Below are positions 1-9,293 of a DNA stretch of 64,000 bases, one piece after another (positions within the stretch are counted from its first letter, which is position 1; each line of letters opens with the position of its first letter). Both the position numbers and the translations under genes were made by a program. The notes beneath the pieces are model-generated. The model worked only from the letters and a program-made list of their open reading frames with translations. It searched no databases and was not told the DNA's origin. Source of the DNA: Azospirillum brasilense. Lineage in GTDB: Bacteria; Pseudomonadota; Alphaproteobacteria; Azospirillales; Azospirillaceae. Location: contig NZ_CP059452.1 in NCBI RefSeq assembly GCF_022023855.1, forward strand, positions 427,501 to 491,500, given 5' to 3'.

Positions 1-405
1 CTCCAGATTGAACAGCTCGTCGCGCAGCGTCCGTCCCTTGTCGGTCAGGCGCAGGCGGGCCGTGCGGCGGTCGCGTTGGCTGGCGCCGCGGTCGATGTAG
101 CCGGCCTCGACCAGGATCTTCAGGCTGTAGGAGGCGTTGGACCCAAGATAATAGCCGCGCTCCATCAGGTCGCGGACCGACGGCTCGTCGTCGCCGATCA
201 GCATGACCATCAGCGCCTGAACCGGCCCGATGTCGTCGATCCCCTGCCGCAACAGGCCGGCCCGCACGACGTCGAGGAATCGGCGGTGCATCCGCTCGAT
301 CAGCCGGGCGAGCCCGTGATACTCGGCCAGTTCCGTCGCATCGATGGCGTCCGGTTTGGCTTCGGCCGGCTTGGATTCGGCGCCCGCCCGGCGCTGCGTG
401 CTCAT
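1..405 (-). CDS. MarR/LdtR-like winged-helix transcriptional regulator, 3' end cut by the window edge
   Basis: An open frame reads leftward from an ATG at 405 to the window edge without a stop: 135 codons are visible. The first 25 residues are polar and probably disordered. After that comes a winged-helix domain with a helical segment (DIGPVQALMVMLIGDDE), a recognition-helix region (LMERGYYLGSNASYSLKIL) and a charged wing (DRRTARLRLTDKGR), the usual MarR order. The YYLGSNASYSLK stretch resembles the LdtR branch of MarR proteins, known in alphaproteobacteria for control of cell-wall and stress genes. It lies just upstream of galE on the same strand with a 14-base gap. The family is well supported; the LdtR subfamily and the target genes are inferred. 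Confidence 0.8.
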   Translation of the reverse strand, partial: MSTQRRAGAESKPAEAKPDAIDATELAEYHGLARLIERMHRRFLDVVRAGLLRQGIDDIGPVQALMVMLIGDDEPSVRDLMERGYYLGSNASYSLKILVEAGYIDRGASQRDRRTARLRLTDKGRTLRDELFNLE

Positions 406-419
406 CCCTCGTCTCTCCG

Positions 420-1439
420 TCACTCGGCGGCCTGCGCCACGGCCGGGCCGCGGTAGCCGCCCGGATGGCGGCGGCGCCATTCCCACGCGCTGCCGATGAT
501 GCTGTCCAGATCGGGGAAGCGCGGCGCCCAGCCCAGCTCGCCCCGGATGCGCTCCGACGAGGCGATCAGCACCGCCGGATCGCCGGCACGGCGAGGCCCG
601 ACCTTGACCGGGACCGTCAGGCCGGTGACCCGCTCCGTCGCCTCGATCACCTGGCGGACGCTGTAGCCCGTGCCATTGCCCAGGTTGAAGCGGACGCTCT
701 GCGTCTCCAGCGCCGGCAGCACCCGCAGATGCGCGTCGGCGAGGTCGCAGACATGGATGTAGTCGCGCACGCAAGTGCCGTCCGCCGTCGGGTAGTCGTC
801 GCCAAAAATCTCGATGTGCGAGCGCCGGCCGCTGGCCGCGTCGAGCACCAGCGGGATCAGGTGGGTTTCCGGGTGATGATCCTCGCCAATGATCCCGTTC
901 GGGTGCGCGCCGGCGGCGTTGAAGTAGCGCAGGCAGGCGGAGCGCAAGCCGTGGCAGCGGTCCGCCCAGTGCAAGGCGCGCTCGATGAAGAACTTAGATT
1001 CGCCGTAGGGGCTGCCGGGGTCGATGGTGGTCTCCTCGTCGATCGGCTGGCGCTCCGGCGTGCCGAACAGGTTGGCGGTCGAGGAGAAGACCATCTTGCG
1101 CACGCCGGCCGTGGTCGCCGCGCGGATCAGGTTCAGCGAGTTGACGGTGTTGCCGTGCAGATAGAGATGCGGGTCGCGCATCGATTCACCGACCAGCGAC
1201 AGGGCGGCGAAATGGAACACCGCGTCGAAGCGCCATTCGGCGAAGACGCGGGTCAGCGCGTCCATGTCGGCAAGGTCGGCCTCCACGAAGGCGGCATCGG
1301 ACGGCACGGCGGCGCGGTGGCCCTGGCGCAGGTTGTCGAGCACGACGACCCGGAAGCCGCGGTCGAGCAGTTCGGCCACACAGTGACTGCCGACATAGCC
1401 GGCACCGCCGGTCACGAGTACGGTCTGGGGCGTGTTCAT
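420..1439 (-). CDS. galE: UDP-glucose 4-epimerase
   Basis: A 339-residue extended short-chain dehydrogenase that interconverts UDP-glucose and UDP-galactose, supplying UDP-galactose for exopolysaccharide and LPS. It starts MNTPQTVLVTGGAGYVGSHC, so the NAD-binding GxxGxxG motif is at residues 11-17. The catalytic YxxxK is visible as SPYGESKFFIE, with the family's SSTANLFG and LRYFNAAGA motifs. I chose the start at 1439, not an ATG 45 bases further out, because AAGGAA lies about 8 bases before it and the protein then begins directly with the Rossmann strand. Length fits GalE/ExoB. The neighbouring glycosyltransferase cluster makes a role in surface polysaccharide likely. Confidence 0.95.
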   Translation of the reverse strand: MNTPQTVLVTGGAGYVGSHCVAELLDRGFRVVVLDNLRQGHRAAVPSDAAFVEADLADMDALTRVFAEWRFDAVFHFAALSLVGESMRDPHLYLHGNTVNSLNLIRAATTAGVRKMVFSSTANLFGTPERQPIDEETTIDPGSPYGESKFFIERALHWADRCHGLRSACLRYFNAAGAHPNGIIGEDHHPETHLIPLVLDAASGRRSHIEIFGDDYPTADGTCVRDYIHVCDLADAHLRVLPALETQSVRFNLGNGTGYSVRQVIEATERVTGLTVPVKVGPRRAGDPAVLIASSERIRGELGWAPRFPDLDSIIGSAWEWRRRHPGGYRGPAVAQAAE

Positions 1440-1940
1440 CGTAAATATTCCTTGGATTTGAGAAATATTCGTCAGTCCAGGCACCCGCCGGCATCAAAGG
1501 ATCGTACATCCCCCGGTGGCAAGTGCAAGAGTTCCGCGATGCACCATGCCGTCAATTCAGACGGAAGGCCAGTTGACGAAAAAGAGACATGAGCGCCGGA
1601 AAATGCTCGGAACATGATCAGAAAAATGTGCTGAAACAACATTTTACAGCGCTGCAAATACCCCTTTCGATCGGTGTCGGACGGGGTAAGGGCTCAAAGT
1701 TGTCACACGCCGCAGCGCAGCGTCGGACGTAAGCGGAAATGGCGCGGGACCGGTCTTCACGCAATGGGCGGCCTTTGTCCGGACTTCGTCTCAAAAGGAG
1801 TTCATGCGGCTCGGCTGCATCTCAATATTTCGTTAACCATGAAACCCTTTGCATGACCGGCTTCATGGCCCGCCTCAAAACCTGAGAACGCGGGTCTCCG
1901 GAACGTGGCCGGAACGCGGGACGCAAGAAAAGGAATCGGC
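1440..1940. other. Intergenic region between divergent galE and secretion genes
   Basis: About 500 bases separating galE (leftward) from the type I secretion operon (rightward). It should hold both promoters. I see no convincing gene: the best open frame (about 60 codons, 1674-1856) has no good ribosome site and a composition unlike the neighbours. A strong AAAAGGAG at 1793-1800 precedes an ATG at 1804 that opens only 10 codons, so a leader peptide is possible but unproven. Confidence 0.5.
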
Positions 1941-3662
1941 ATGAGCGGTACGGATCGGACCCTGCTGACCCAAGCCTACCGGAAGATCGGACGCGGCCTG
2001 CTGCTGGCCGGCGCCCTCACCTTCTTCGTCAACATCCTGATGCTGGTGGTGCCGCTCTACACGATGCAGGTGTACGACCGCGTGATGAGCAGCCGCAGCC
2101 TGGAGACGTTGACCATGCTCGCGGTGATCTCCGTGGGCGGGTTGGTGCTGTACGGCGTGCTGGACTTCATCCGGGCGCGCGCCTTCCTGGTCTGCGGGGC
2201 GGTGATCGCGCACCGCTTCAACGTGCCGGCGCTGCAGGCGGCCATCGTGGACGCGCTGGGCGGCGGAACGCGCAACGCCGGCCAGACGATGCGCGACCTG
2301 AACGACCTGCGGAACTTCATGACCAGCAACGCCGTGGTGGTGCCGCTGGACCTGCTGTGGACGCCGATCTTCCTGGTCATCCTGTTCATCCTGCACCCGA
2401 TCTACGGCTGGATCGCGGTGGGGTCGGCGCTGCTGCTGCTGACCATGAACGCGCTGACCGACGCACTGACCCGCCGCCCCATCGCCGACGCGAACGAGGC
2501 GTCGGCCAAGGTCTTCGCCGACGTCGCTAGCACGGTCCGCCACGCCGAGGCCATCGAGGCCATGGGCATGCTGCCGCCGCTGGCCCGGCGCTGGCAGATG
2601 GCGCAGATCGGCTCCGCCTCGCTGATCGACCGCGGCGTGGTGCTGTCGCGCGGCATGGCCTCGGCCTCCCGCTCGCTGCGGCTGATCCTGCAGATCGCCA
2701 CGATTTCCGCGGGCGCCGCGCTGGTCATCCGGAACGAGGCGTCGCCGGGCAGCATGATCGCCACCGGCATCATCATGGCCCGCCTGCTCCAGCCCTTTGA
2801 GCATCTGGTGGAGAACTGGCGGCAGTGGGTCGTCGCCCAGACCGCCCACAAGCGCATCCGCGAGCTTCTGAACGGCGAGGGCGCGCGGCGCAGCACCATG
2901 CCGCTGCCCCGCCCCGACGGGCGCCTGACCGTGGACCGCGTCAGCCATGTGCCGAAGGGTCTGCAGCGCCCGGTGCTGCGCGGCGTCTCCTTCGCGCTGG
3001 AGCCGGGGGAGGTGCTGGGGATCATCGGCCCGTCGGGCGCCGGAAAATCGACCCTTGCCCGCCTGCTCGTCGGCATCTGGGAGCCCACCGCCGGCGGCAT
3101 CTACCTCGACGGCACCAGCACCTTCCTGTGGGAGCGCGAGAGCTTCGGCCAGTATGTCGGCTATGTGCCGCAGTCGGTGGCGCTGCTCGACGGCACCATC
3201 GGCGAGAACATCGCCCGCATGGCCCAGGCCGACCCGGCGGAGATCGTGCGGGCCGCCCGGCTGGCCGGAGTCCACGACATGATCGGGCGCCTGCCCTTCG
3301 GCTACGATACGCCGGTCGGCGAGAACGCCTTCGCCCTGTCCGGCGGCCAGCGGCAGCGCATCGCGCTGGCCCGCGCGCTGTTCGGCAAGCCGCGCCTGAT
3401 CGTTCTGGACGAGCCCAACTCCAACCTCGACCATGAGGGCGAGCAGGCGCTGCTGACCGCGATCAACCACGCGCGGCGCGATGGCGCCACCATCGTGATG
3501 GTCGCCCACCGCCCCTCCATCGTATCCGTTGCCGACAAGCTGCTCGTCCTCAAGGACGGAATGGTCGAGCATTTCGGCGAACGCACCGACGTGCTGAAGA
3601 TGGTCCAGCCCGGCGGCGCCGTGAAGGTGGCCCGGCTGGTCCGGACGGGAGAATCCGCATGA
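1941..3662 (+). CDS. Type I secretion system permease/ATPase (PrtD/HlyB family)
   Basis: A 573-residue inner-membrane ABC exporter that powers one-step secretion of unprocessed proteins, typically RTX proteins, through a channel built with a membrane fusion protein and a TolC-type outer-membrane protein. The N-terminal half holds the transmembrane domain (hydrophobic segments near residues 25-50, 55-75, 130-175 and 260-280). The C-terminal ATPase has Walker A GPSGAGKST near residue 363, signature LSGGQRQRIALARAL, Walker B LIVLDEPNSNLD and the H-loop MVAHRPS. There is no N-terminal C39 peptidase, so it belongs to the PrtD type. The start at 1941 follows AAAAGGA. It overlaps the next gene by 4 bases (ATGA), so the two are translationally coupled. 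No TolC partner is in the window. Confidence 0.93.
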   Translation: MSGTDRTLLTQAYRKIGRGLLLAGALTFFVNILMLVVPLYTMQVYDRVMSSRSLETLTMLAVISVGGLVLYGVLDFIRARAFLVCGAVIAHRFNVPALQAAIVDALGGGTRNAGQTMRDLNDLRNFMTSNAVVVPLDLLWTPIFLVILFILHPIYGWIAVGSALLLLTMNALTDALTRRPIADANEASAKVFADVASTVRHAEAIEAMGMLPPLARRWQMAQIGSASLIDRGVVLSRGMASASRSLRLILQIATISAGAALVIRNEASPGSMIATGIIMARLLQPFEHLVENWRQWVVAQTAHKRIRELLNGEGARRSTMPLPRPDGRLTVDRVSHVPKGLQRPVLRGVSFALEPGEVLGIIGPSGAGKSTLARLLVGIWEPTAGGIYLDGTSTFLWERESFGQYVGYVPQSVALLDGTIGENIARMAQADPAEIVRAARLAGVHDMIGRLPFGYDTPVGENAFALSGGQRQRIALARALFGKPRLIVLDEPNSNLDHEGEQALLTAINHARRDGATIVMVAHRPSIVSVADKLLVLKDGMVEHFGERTDVLKMVQPGGAVKVARLVRTGESA

Positions 3663-5032
3663 CCGACACGACGCTTTCCCAGCCCGCGAACACGCCAGCC
3701 TCCCTCACCGCCGCTTGGTCGCCGGTCATCGACGTGACGCCGCACGAGCCGACGCTGCGCGGCACCGCGCTGGCCGGGGCGCTGGCCGTCGCCATCGGCT
3801 TCGGCGGCTTCTTCGGCTGGGCCTTCACCGCCAGCCTGGACAGCGCGGCCATCGCGTCCGGCACCATCATGGTGGAAAGCCACCGCAAGACCGTCTCCCA
3901 TCTGGAGGGCGGTATCCTCAGCGAACTGCTGGTCAAGGACGGCGACATGGTGGAGGCCGGGCAGGTCCTGCTGCGGCTCGACACCACGCAGAGCGGCGCG
4001 GTGGTCGCCCAGCTTCACGGTCAATACTGGACCTCGCTGGCCCGGCTGGCCCGGCTGCGCGCCGAGCAGACCGACGCGAAAGCCCCGGTCTATGCCGACG
4101 AGCTGGTGGCCGCCGCCAAGACCAGCTCCGTCGCCGCCGAGGCCCTGGCCGCCGAACAGCGCCTGTTCGAATCGCGACGCGACGCCTATGAGGGACAGAT
4201 CTCCATCCAGCGCAAGCGCATCGGCCAGCTCCGCGACGAGCTGGTGGCGCTGGAGTCGCAGCGCGTCGCCGCCAACGACCGGCTGCGCTACACCCAGGAG
4301 GAGCTGCGGATCGTCGAAACGCTTCTCGCCAAGGGCTACGAGCGCAAGCCGCGCATGCTGGAGCTTCAGCGCAACGTCGCCGACACCAAGGGGCGGCTGG
4401 GCGAGATCCAGGCCGACAAGTCAAAGGCCGAACAAGGCATCGCCGCGGCGGAGTTGGAGATCATCAACCTCGGCAACACCCGCCGGTCGGAGGTCGGGAA
4501 CGAGCTTCAAACCGTCCAAGCCACCGTCTCCGACCTGTCGGAACGGCTGCGCAGCGCCGGCGACGTGCTGAAGCGCCAGGAATTGGTCGCCCCCCAGGCG
4601 GGCCGGGTCACCAACCTGCGCTTCTACACGCCGGGCGGCGTCATCCCGGCCGGTCAGGGCATCCTCGACATCGTCCCGCAGGACGACGGGCTGATCGTCG
4701 AGGCCCGCGTCTCCCCCGCCGACGTCCAGAACATCGACGTGGGCGGCAGCGCCATGGTGCGGCTGGTCGGTTATCGCCAGCGGCTGGTCCCGCCGGTGCA
4801 GGGAAAGGTCCTGACCCTCTCCGCCGACCAGCTCGAGGACGAGCGCACCGGGCAGGCTTATTTCCTCGCCCGGATCAGCCTCGACGCCGCGGCGCTGAAG
4901 GCCCTGCCGAACGTCGACCTGCATCCCGGCATGCCGACCGAGGTGATGATCCACGGGCACACCCGCAAGGCCATCGAGTATTTCCTGAGCCCCTTGACCG
5001 ACGGCATGAACCGCGCCTTCCGCGAGAACTGA
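3659..5032 (+). CDS. Type I secretion membrane fusion protein (HlyD/PrtE family)
   Basis: A 457-residue periplasmic adaptor linking the ABC exporter to the outer-membrane channel. A single membrane anchor lies at about residues 37-62 (LAGALAVAIGFGGFFGWAF). A lipoyl/barrel-sandwich half follows (HRKTVSHLEGGILSELLVKD, then GQVLLRLD), then a long coiled-coil hairpin at about residues 115-295, the second lipoyl half (LVAPQAGRVTNL), and a beta-barrel C-terminus ending near HPGMPTEVMI. Length and domain order match PrtE/HlyD adaptors. It overlaps the ABC gene by ATGA, so both are made in one operon. Its probable client is the RTX protein 1 kb downstream or the RTX protease at 48 kb; which one is inference. 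Confidence 0.92.
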   Translation: MTDTTLSQPANTPASLTAAWSPVIDVTPHEPTLRGTALAGALAVAIGFGGFFGWAFTASLDSAAIASGTIMVESHRKTVSHLEGGILSELLVKDGDMVEAGQVLLRLDTTQSGAVVAQLHGQYWTSLARLARLRAEQTDAKAPVYADELVAAAKTSSVAAEALAAEQRLFESRRDAYEGQISIQRKRIGQLRDELVALESQRVAANDRLRYTQEELRIVETLLAKGYERKPRMLELQRNVADTKGRLGEIQADKSKAEQGIAAAELEIINLGNTRRSEVGNELQTVQATVSDLSERLRSAGDVLKRQELVAPQAGRVTNLRFYTPGGVIPAGQGILDIVPQDDGLIVEARVSPADVQNIDVGGSAMVRLVGYRQRLVPPVQGKVLTLSADQLEDERTGQAYFLARISLDAAALKALPNVDLHPGMPTEVMIHGHTRKAIEYFLSPLTDGMNRAFREN

Positions 5033-5103
5033 CCGAGGCGGCGCACCGGATCATTTCGCACGCTCCACCGTTGCCCAGCAGGCAAGAAAAGGAGCGTGCG
5101 AGC

Positions 5104-5319
5104 ATGACCACACAGTGGGACCGGAACACCCTGAAGCGCGTCGCCGACGCCATCGGCGACGTCCATCTTTACGACAAGCACCACACTGGCGAGTTCATCG
5201 CCATGCGCCTGCGCGATTCGCTGGCCGACAGCCCCGGTTATGACCGGGCGGCGGTCGACGACAAGCTGATGCAGCTGGCGCGGGTCGCGTTGGATGCCGC
5301 AGAGGCCGGGAAAGCCTGA
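5104..5319 (+). CDS. Small conserved hypothetical protein, 71 aa
   Basis: A 71-residue acidic soluble protein starting MTTQWDRNTLKRVADAIGDV. The start at 5104 has AAGGAG about 10 bases upstream; an in-frame ATG 33 bases earlier has no ribosome site. No signal peptide, membrane segment or cysteine is visible. It sits about 70 bases after the membrane fusion protein on the same strand and may be the last gene of the secretion operon. I do not recognise a family. Confidence 0.6.
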   Translation: MTTQWDRNTLKRVADAIGDVHLYDKHHTGEFIAMRLRDSLADSPGYDRAAVDDKLMQLARVALDAAEAGKA

Positions 5320-6041
5320 TCCGAAACAGGCGCAAGATAAAAATTTTCGTCCCCTCGGGGGCGTTGCCCCACAGCCATCCGGCGGCCTTCGGCCCGACAT
5401 CGGTGCGTCGCCGGAACGGCTCGGGCCTCGGGCAATGCCCGTTCGGGTCGTCTCGTGGAGCGCCTTTCGAACGCCGTGCGCTACCAAGCGGACCGCATCG
5501 CTCCGCCCCCGCTTTCAAATTCCGGCTTTTAAAATAGCTTGTCCTTCCCGCCGGATTTTTAAAATTCCGGGGTTTTGAATGCGATGCAGCATCGGCGGCA
5601 TCTCCGAGGTGCAATGATCAACGACATAATCCTAAGCCAAACGCATAGGACTTAAGGATCAACTAAAGGCATTTTGTCGAATTTCAGCAAAAACGCCCTC
5701 CTGGCGTCTTTAAAAGTATTAGAGGCAAACAATTTTGTTTCTTTTGCCAATTATGAGTCTTCGTTTTTGAAAGAGGCCGTAAAAACGCCGATCTGCCGCG
5801 ACGTACAAAATTAGATGTTTAGATTTTCGAAGGGCTTTGAAGCCAAGGTGACAGCAATGACGTAATGAACGTTGATGATTATTGTGTTTTGACTCTATGA
5901 ACTCAAGATTTGCCTGGGTTTGACCTTAGTTTTGTCACAGCCCTGCCGAACGGTATTTGGGTAAAGGCTTAGGGGTACCTCGCCATTTCGGGGTAGGAAA
6001 TCCCCCACCCCACCGAATCCCATCGTTAAGGAGTATGATTC
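5320..6041. other. Long AT-rich intergenic region upstream of the RTX gene
   Basis: About 720 bases without a convincing gene. The first 150 bases carry small GC hairpins such as CCCCTCGGGG (5353-5362) and GGCCTTCGGCC. From about 5580 to 5940 the base composition drops far below that of the window. At 5551-5570 there is a near-perfect inverted repeat with CCGGA/TCCGG ends around a TTTTTAAAAT core. At 5689-5711 a short stem-loop (ACGCC/GGCGT) is followed by TTTAAAA and could be a weak terminator. The rest may be a long untranslated leader or promoter region for the RTX gene. Confidence 0.5.
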
Positions 6042-6863
6042 ATGGCCACCCTTCCTGGCGGCAACTATGACGACATCATCACCGGTACCAACGGCAGCGA
6101 CTTCATCAACGGCGGCAACGGTGACGACATCCTGATGGGTGGCAACGGCGCCGACACGGTCCTGGGCGGCGACGGGCGCGACGCCCTGTTCGGCGGGAAC
6201 GGCGACGACCTCCTGAGCGGCGGCAGCGGGGCCGACGTCCTCGACGGCGGCAATGGCAACGACACGCTGGATGGCGGGGATGGAGACGATTACCTGTCCG
6301 GCGGCAACGGCGACGACGTCCTGAGCGGCGGCCGCGGCAACGACATTCTCGACGGCGGCAACGGCGACGACGTCCTGAACGGCGGCGACGGCGCCGACAT
6401 TCTGAGGGGCGGCAACGGCGACGACGTCCTGACGGGCGGCGGCCACAACGATTACCTGGACGGCGGCGCCGGCAACGACATCCTGATGGGCGGCACGGGC
6501 GACGACATCCTGAAGGGTGGCGAGGGCGACGACTTCCTGTCCGGAGGTGATGGGAACGACATCCTGGACGGCGGTGCGGGCAACGACCTGCTGGTCGGCG
6601 GCGCCGGCAACGACGTCTTCGTCTTCTCCGGCGGCGGCGGCCAGGACGTGGTTCTCGACTTCCGTGCGGGCGAGGACGTCCTCCAGATCGAGCGCAACAT
6701 CAACGGTCTGGAAATCAACGACGCCTCCGATCTGGCGGCACGCGTCACCGACATGGGCGGCAACGCCGTCATCGATCTCGGCAACGGCGACAGCATCATG
6801 CTGAAGGGCGTTTCGGCCGACGAAGTTCACAACAATCCGAACGACTTCTTCGTCATTCACTAA
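6042..6863 (+). CDS. Secreted RTX protein made almost entirely of calcium-binding nonapeptide repeats
   Basis: A 273-residue acidic protein. After five residues, 21 uninterrupted nonapeptides of the GGxGxDxLx type run from residue 6 to 194 (for example GGNGDDILM, GGNGADTVL), then a 79-residue C-terminal part ending NDFFVIH. RTX repeats fold into a calcium-bound parallel beta-roll outside the cell, and an acidic C-terminus ending in Asp plus hydrophobic residues is typical of the uncleaved type I secretion signal. No catalytic domain is present, so a structural or adhesive role is more likely than an enzyme. The start has AAGGAG 9 bases upstream. It lies 1 kb after the type I exporter and 75 bases before the glycosyltransferase run. 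Confidence 0.92.
   Translation: MATLPGGNYDDIITGTNGSDFINGGNGDDILMGGNGADTVLGGDGRDALFGGNGDDLLSGGSGADVLDGGNGNDTLDGGDGDDYLSGGNGDDVLSGGRGNDILDGGNGDDVLNGGDGADILRGGNGDDVLTGGGHNDYLDGGAGNDILMGGTGDDILKGGEGDDFLSGGDGNDILDGGAGNDLLVGGAGNDVFVFSGGGGQDVVLDFRAGEDVLQIERNINGLEINDASDLAARVTDMGGNAVIDLGNGDSIMLKGVSADEVHNNPNDFFVIH
6057..6623 (+). repeat. 27-base tandem repeat array encoding 21 RTX nonapeptides
   Basis: Twenty-one consecutive degenerate 27-base units, each coding one GGxGxDxxx nonapeptide with no spacer between any of them. Units such as GGCGGCAACGGCGACGAC recur several times exactly, so slippage or recombination could alter copy number between strains. Confidence 0.9.
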
Positions 6864-6937
6864 AGCCGTAACCCACTCAGGTACCGGACCGGCGGCGTGC
6901 TGAATCCACGCCGCCGATGGGTCCGGCTAAGGAACGC

Positions 6938-9289
6938 ATGACCGTGCTCGCCGTCCTGCCGGCCTCCGCCTCCATCGCGTCCGCCCAGCTCCATGCGCTC
7001 GGCGACGACTTCGTGCTCGCCTCGTGGGAGAGCGACGGACCGGAGCCCTCCGGCCGGGTCGTTCCCACCCTCGACGGCGAGGAGGTCCGGCCGCCCTACA
7101 CCACCTTGTCCGTCCGGACGAGTTGGGGTGGGCAGCGGGTGCTGTCGATCCTGCGGGCGCCCCGGATCTCCGGTGCGCCCGTCCGTTTCGTAGCCCAGAG
7201 CCGCGTCGTCGCGGAGGTCCTGGCCGAACCGCAGGTTCCTGACCCCGACCCCGCCTTCCTGCTGGGCAGCCTCGACGCGCCCTCGCGGCTGCGCGTTGTA
7301 CGTTTCCTCTTCGATTTCGCGCGCTCCACCCCGTCGTTGCGCAGCGACGCCGGCTTCGCCGCGGTCTGCCGCCGCATGGTGCTGGAGCTGTCGCCCACCC
7401 CCTCCCCCCTCGTCGCCCGCGCCCTGGCGACCGACGAGCTTCTGCTCTGCGGCGGTTCGCTGTCGTCGGGCTTCGGCGAGGTGACGGGGGCGGTCATCAT
7501 CACCGCGGGCGCCGTCGGCCCCTCCCCCTTCGACGTCTGCGTCGGCTCCGCTCTGGACCGGCGCGGGCGCGCCGCCATGTCGCTGCTGGTCGACAAGGCG
7601 CTGTGCGCGCCGGGCAACCTGCTGGTGGTGCTGGGCCGCAACGGGCTGGCCTGCCGCGCCTTCTCGGCCGTGGCACCCAACCTGCCGAGCCTGACCGAGC
7701 GGCTGTCGACACGCCGCGACACGCCGCTGGAGCTGCGCCAGTACATTCTGAATGCGCTCGCCCAGCGCGGGCGGTCGGACGCCACGGCGGCCGCGGCGGT
7801 GCGCGAGCTTCAGGTGCTCGCCCCGCTGCCCAAGCGGCAGGTCGCCGACGCCAAGCGCTCCATCGGCGCCGCCCTCGACCTCGCCGTTCCGACCGGCGAC
7901 GGCGGGCTGTTCCTGGCCGGCTGGGTGCACGACCCGCATGGCCTGTCCGGCGGCCTCACCGTGCACACGCCCTTTGGCGGCGAGCGCCGGCTGGAGATTC
8001 TGGAGCACCGCTTCCCGCGCGAAGACGTGGCGAAGCTGTTCGGCACCGCCCCGTCCACCGACCGCAGCGGCTTCGTCGCCTACCTGCCCGGCGCGCCCGA
8101 ACCCGCGGCGGCGCTCCAGGTCCATGCGGAGCTTCGCCTCGGCTCCGGCGGGTCGATCCGGCTGGTGCCGCCGCTGCGCCCGCTGTCGCCCGCCGACGCC
8201 CGCGCCGCGGTTCTGGGCAGCCTGCCGCCGCAGCACGCGACTCCGCTGGTTCTGGAAACGGTGATCGCCCCGGCCGTGGCACCGCTCCACGCCGCCCACA
8301 TGGCGAGCCGCGGCGAGCCGGAGACGGTCAATTTCGGGCGCGTTCCGGAGACGCCGGCCGTCTCGGTCATCATCCCGCTCTACAAGGCGCTGGAATTCCT
8401 GCGCTTCCAGCTCTCCAGCTTCGCCACCGATCCCGGCATGGCCGGGGCGGAGCTGATCTTCGTGCTCGACAGCCCGGAGCAGCGCGACGAGCTGGTGCAC
8501 ATGCTGCACGGTTTCCACGCGCTCTACGGCCTGCCGATGCGGGTGCTGGTGCAGCCGGCCAATTACGGCTACTCGGCGGCCAACAACGCGGGTGTCGCCG
8601 CCTCCACCGGGCGGACGCTGCTGTTCCTCAATTCCGACGTGATCCCCGACCAGCCCGGCTGGCTGCCCGCCCTGCTCGCCGCGTTGGAGCGCGCGCCGGG
8701 GACCGGGGCGGTCGGGCCGAAGCTGCTGTTCGACGACGACAGCCTGCAGCACGCCGGCCTGTACTTCGACCGCGACGTCCGCGGGCGCTGGTACAACCAT
8801 CACTTCTTCAAGGGCCTGCCGCGCGACTTCCTGCCCGCCCGGCGGGAGCGCAGCGTGCCCGGCGTGACCGGCGCCTGCCTGATGATGACCCGCGAGACCT
8901 TCGACGCCGTGGGCGGCTTCTGCGAGGACTATATCATCGGCGACTACGAGGACTCCGACCTCTGCCTGCGCATCCGCAAGGCCGGGCTGGACATCCGCTA
9001 CGTCCCCTCGGTCGATCTGTACCATCTGGAGCGCCGCTCGATCAGCCGGCACCAGGGCTACACCCGCGGCGTCGCCTCCGAATACAACGGCTGGCTCCAC
9101 GCCCGCCGCTGGGCCGCGATGATGGAAGAGCTGGCCGCCCGCGACTGGAGCGCGTTGCCGCCGCCGCCCGCGCTGGAGGACAGCCTGATGCGCCCCCTGT
9201 CGGCGGGCGCCCCCACGGACACCGCCCTTCCCGTTGCCGTTCCGGGCAAATCCCGCCTGTTCGGGCGCACGAACCGGAACCGGAGCTGA
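6938..9289 (+). CDS. Multidomain family 2 glycosyltransferase
   Basis: A 783-residue cytoplasmic protein. The C-terminal third is a GT-A fold family 2 transferase: VSVIIPLYKALEFL near residue 475, the nucleotide/metal site LFLNSDVIPDQPGW with its Asp at residue 567, GACLMMTRETFDAVGGF, and the ED-type motif GDYEDSDLCLRIRKAG. The first 450 residues hold a non-catalytic region with a GLFLAGWVHDP motif near residue 325, shared in form with the genes at 11416 and 17581. I chose ATG 6938, with TAAGGA just upstream, over the ATG 21 bases earlier, which has none. It probably transfers a sugar to a surface glycan or protein; donor and acceptor cannot be read from sequence. It is followed almost directly by a methyltransferase. 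Confidence 0.87.
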   Translation: MTVLAVLPASASIASAQLHALGDDFVLASWESDGPEPSGRVVPTLDGEEVRPPYTTLSVRTSWGGQRVLSILRAPRISGAPVRFVAQSRVVAEVLAEPQVPDPDPAFLLGSLDAPSRLRVVRFLFDFARSTPSLRSDAGFAAVCRRMVLELSPTPSPLVARALATDELLLCGGSLSSGFGEVTGAVIITAGAVGPSPFDVCVGSALDRRGRAAMSLLVDKALCAPGNLLVVLGRNGLACRAFSAVAPNLPSLTERLSTRRDTPLELRQYILNALAQRGRSDATAAAAVRELQVLAPLPKRQVADAKRSIGAALDLAVPTGDGGLFLAGWVHDPHGLSGGLTVHTPFGGERRLEILEHRFPREDVAKLFGTAPSTDRSGFVAYLPGAPEPAAALQVHAELRLGSGGSIRLVPPLRPLSPADARAAVLGSLPPQHATPLVLETVIAPAVAPLHAAHMASRGEPETVNFGRVPETPAVSVIIPLYKALEFLRFQLSSFATDPGMAGAELIFVLDSPEQRDELVHMLHGFHALYGLPMRVLVQPANYGYSAANNAGVAASTGRTLLFLNSDVIPDQPGWLPALLAALERAPGTGAVGPKLLFDDDSLQHAGLYFDRDVRGRWYNHHFFKGLPRDFLPARRERSVPGVTGACLMMTRETFDAVGGFCEDYIIGDYEDSDLCLRIRKAGLDIRYVPSVDLYHLERRSISRHQGYTRGVASEYNGWLHARRWAAMMEELAARDWSALPPPPALEDSLMRPLSAGAPTDTALPVAVPGKSRLFGRTNRNRS

Positions 9290-9293
9290 CTTG

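Noticed and set aside
1674..1856. A 60-codon rightward frame in the galE-exporter gap
   Set aside because: No ribosome site and no gene-like codon pattern; more likely untranslated promoter DNA.
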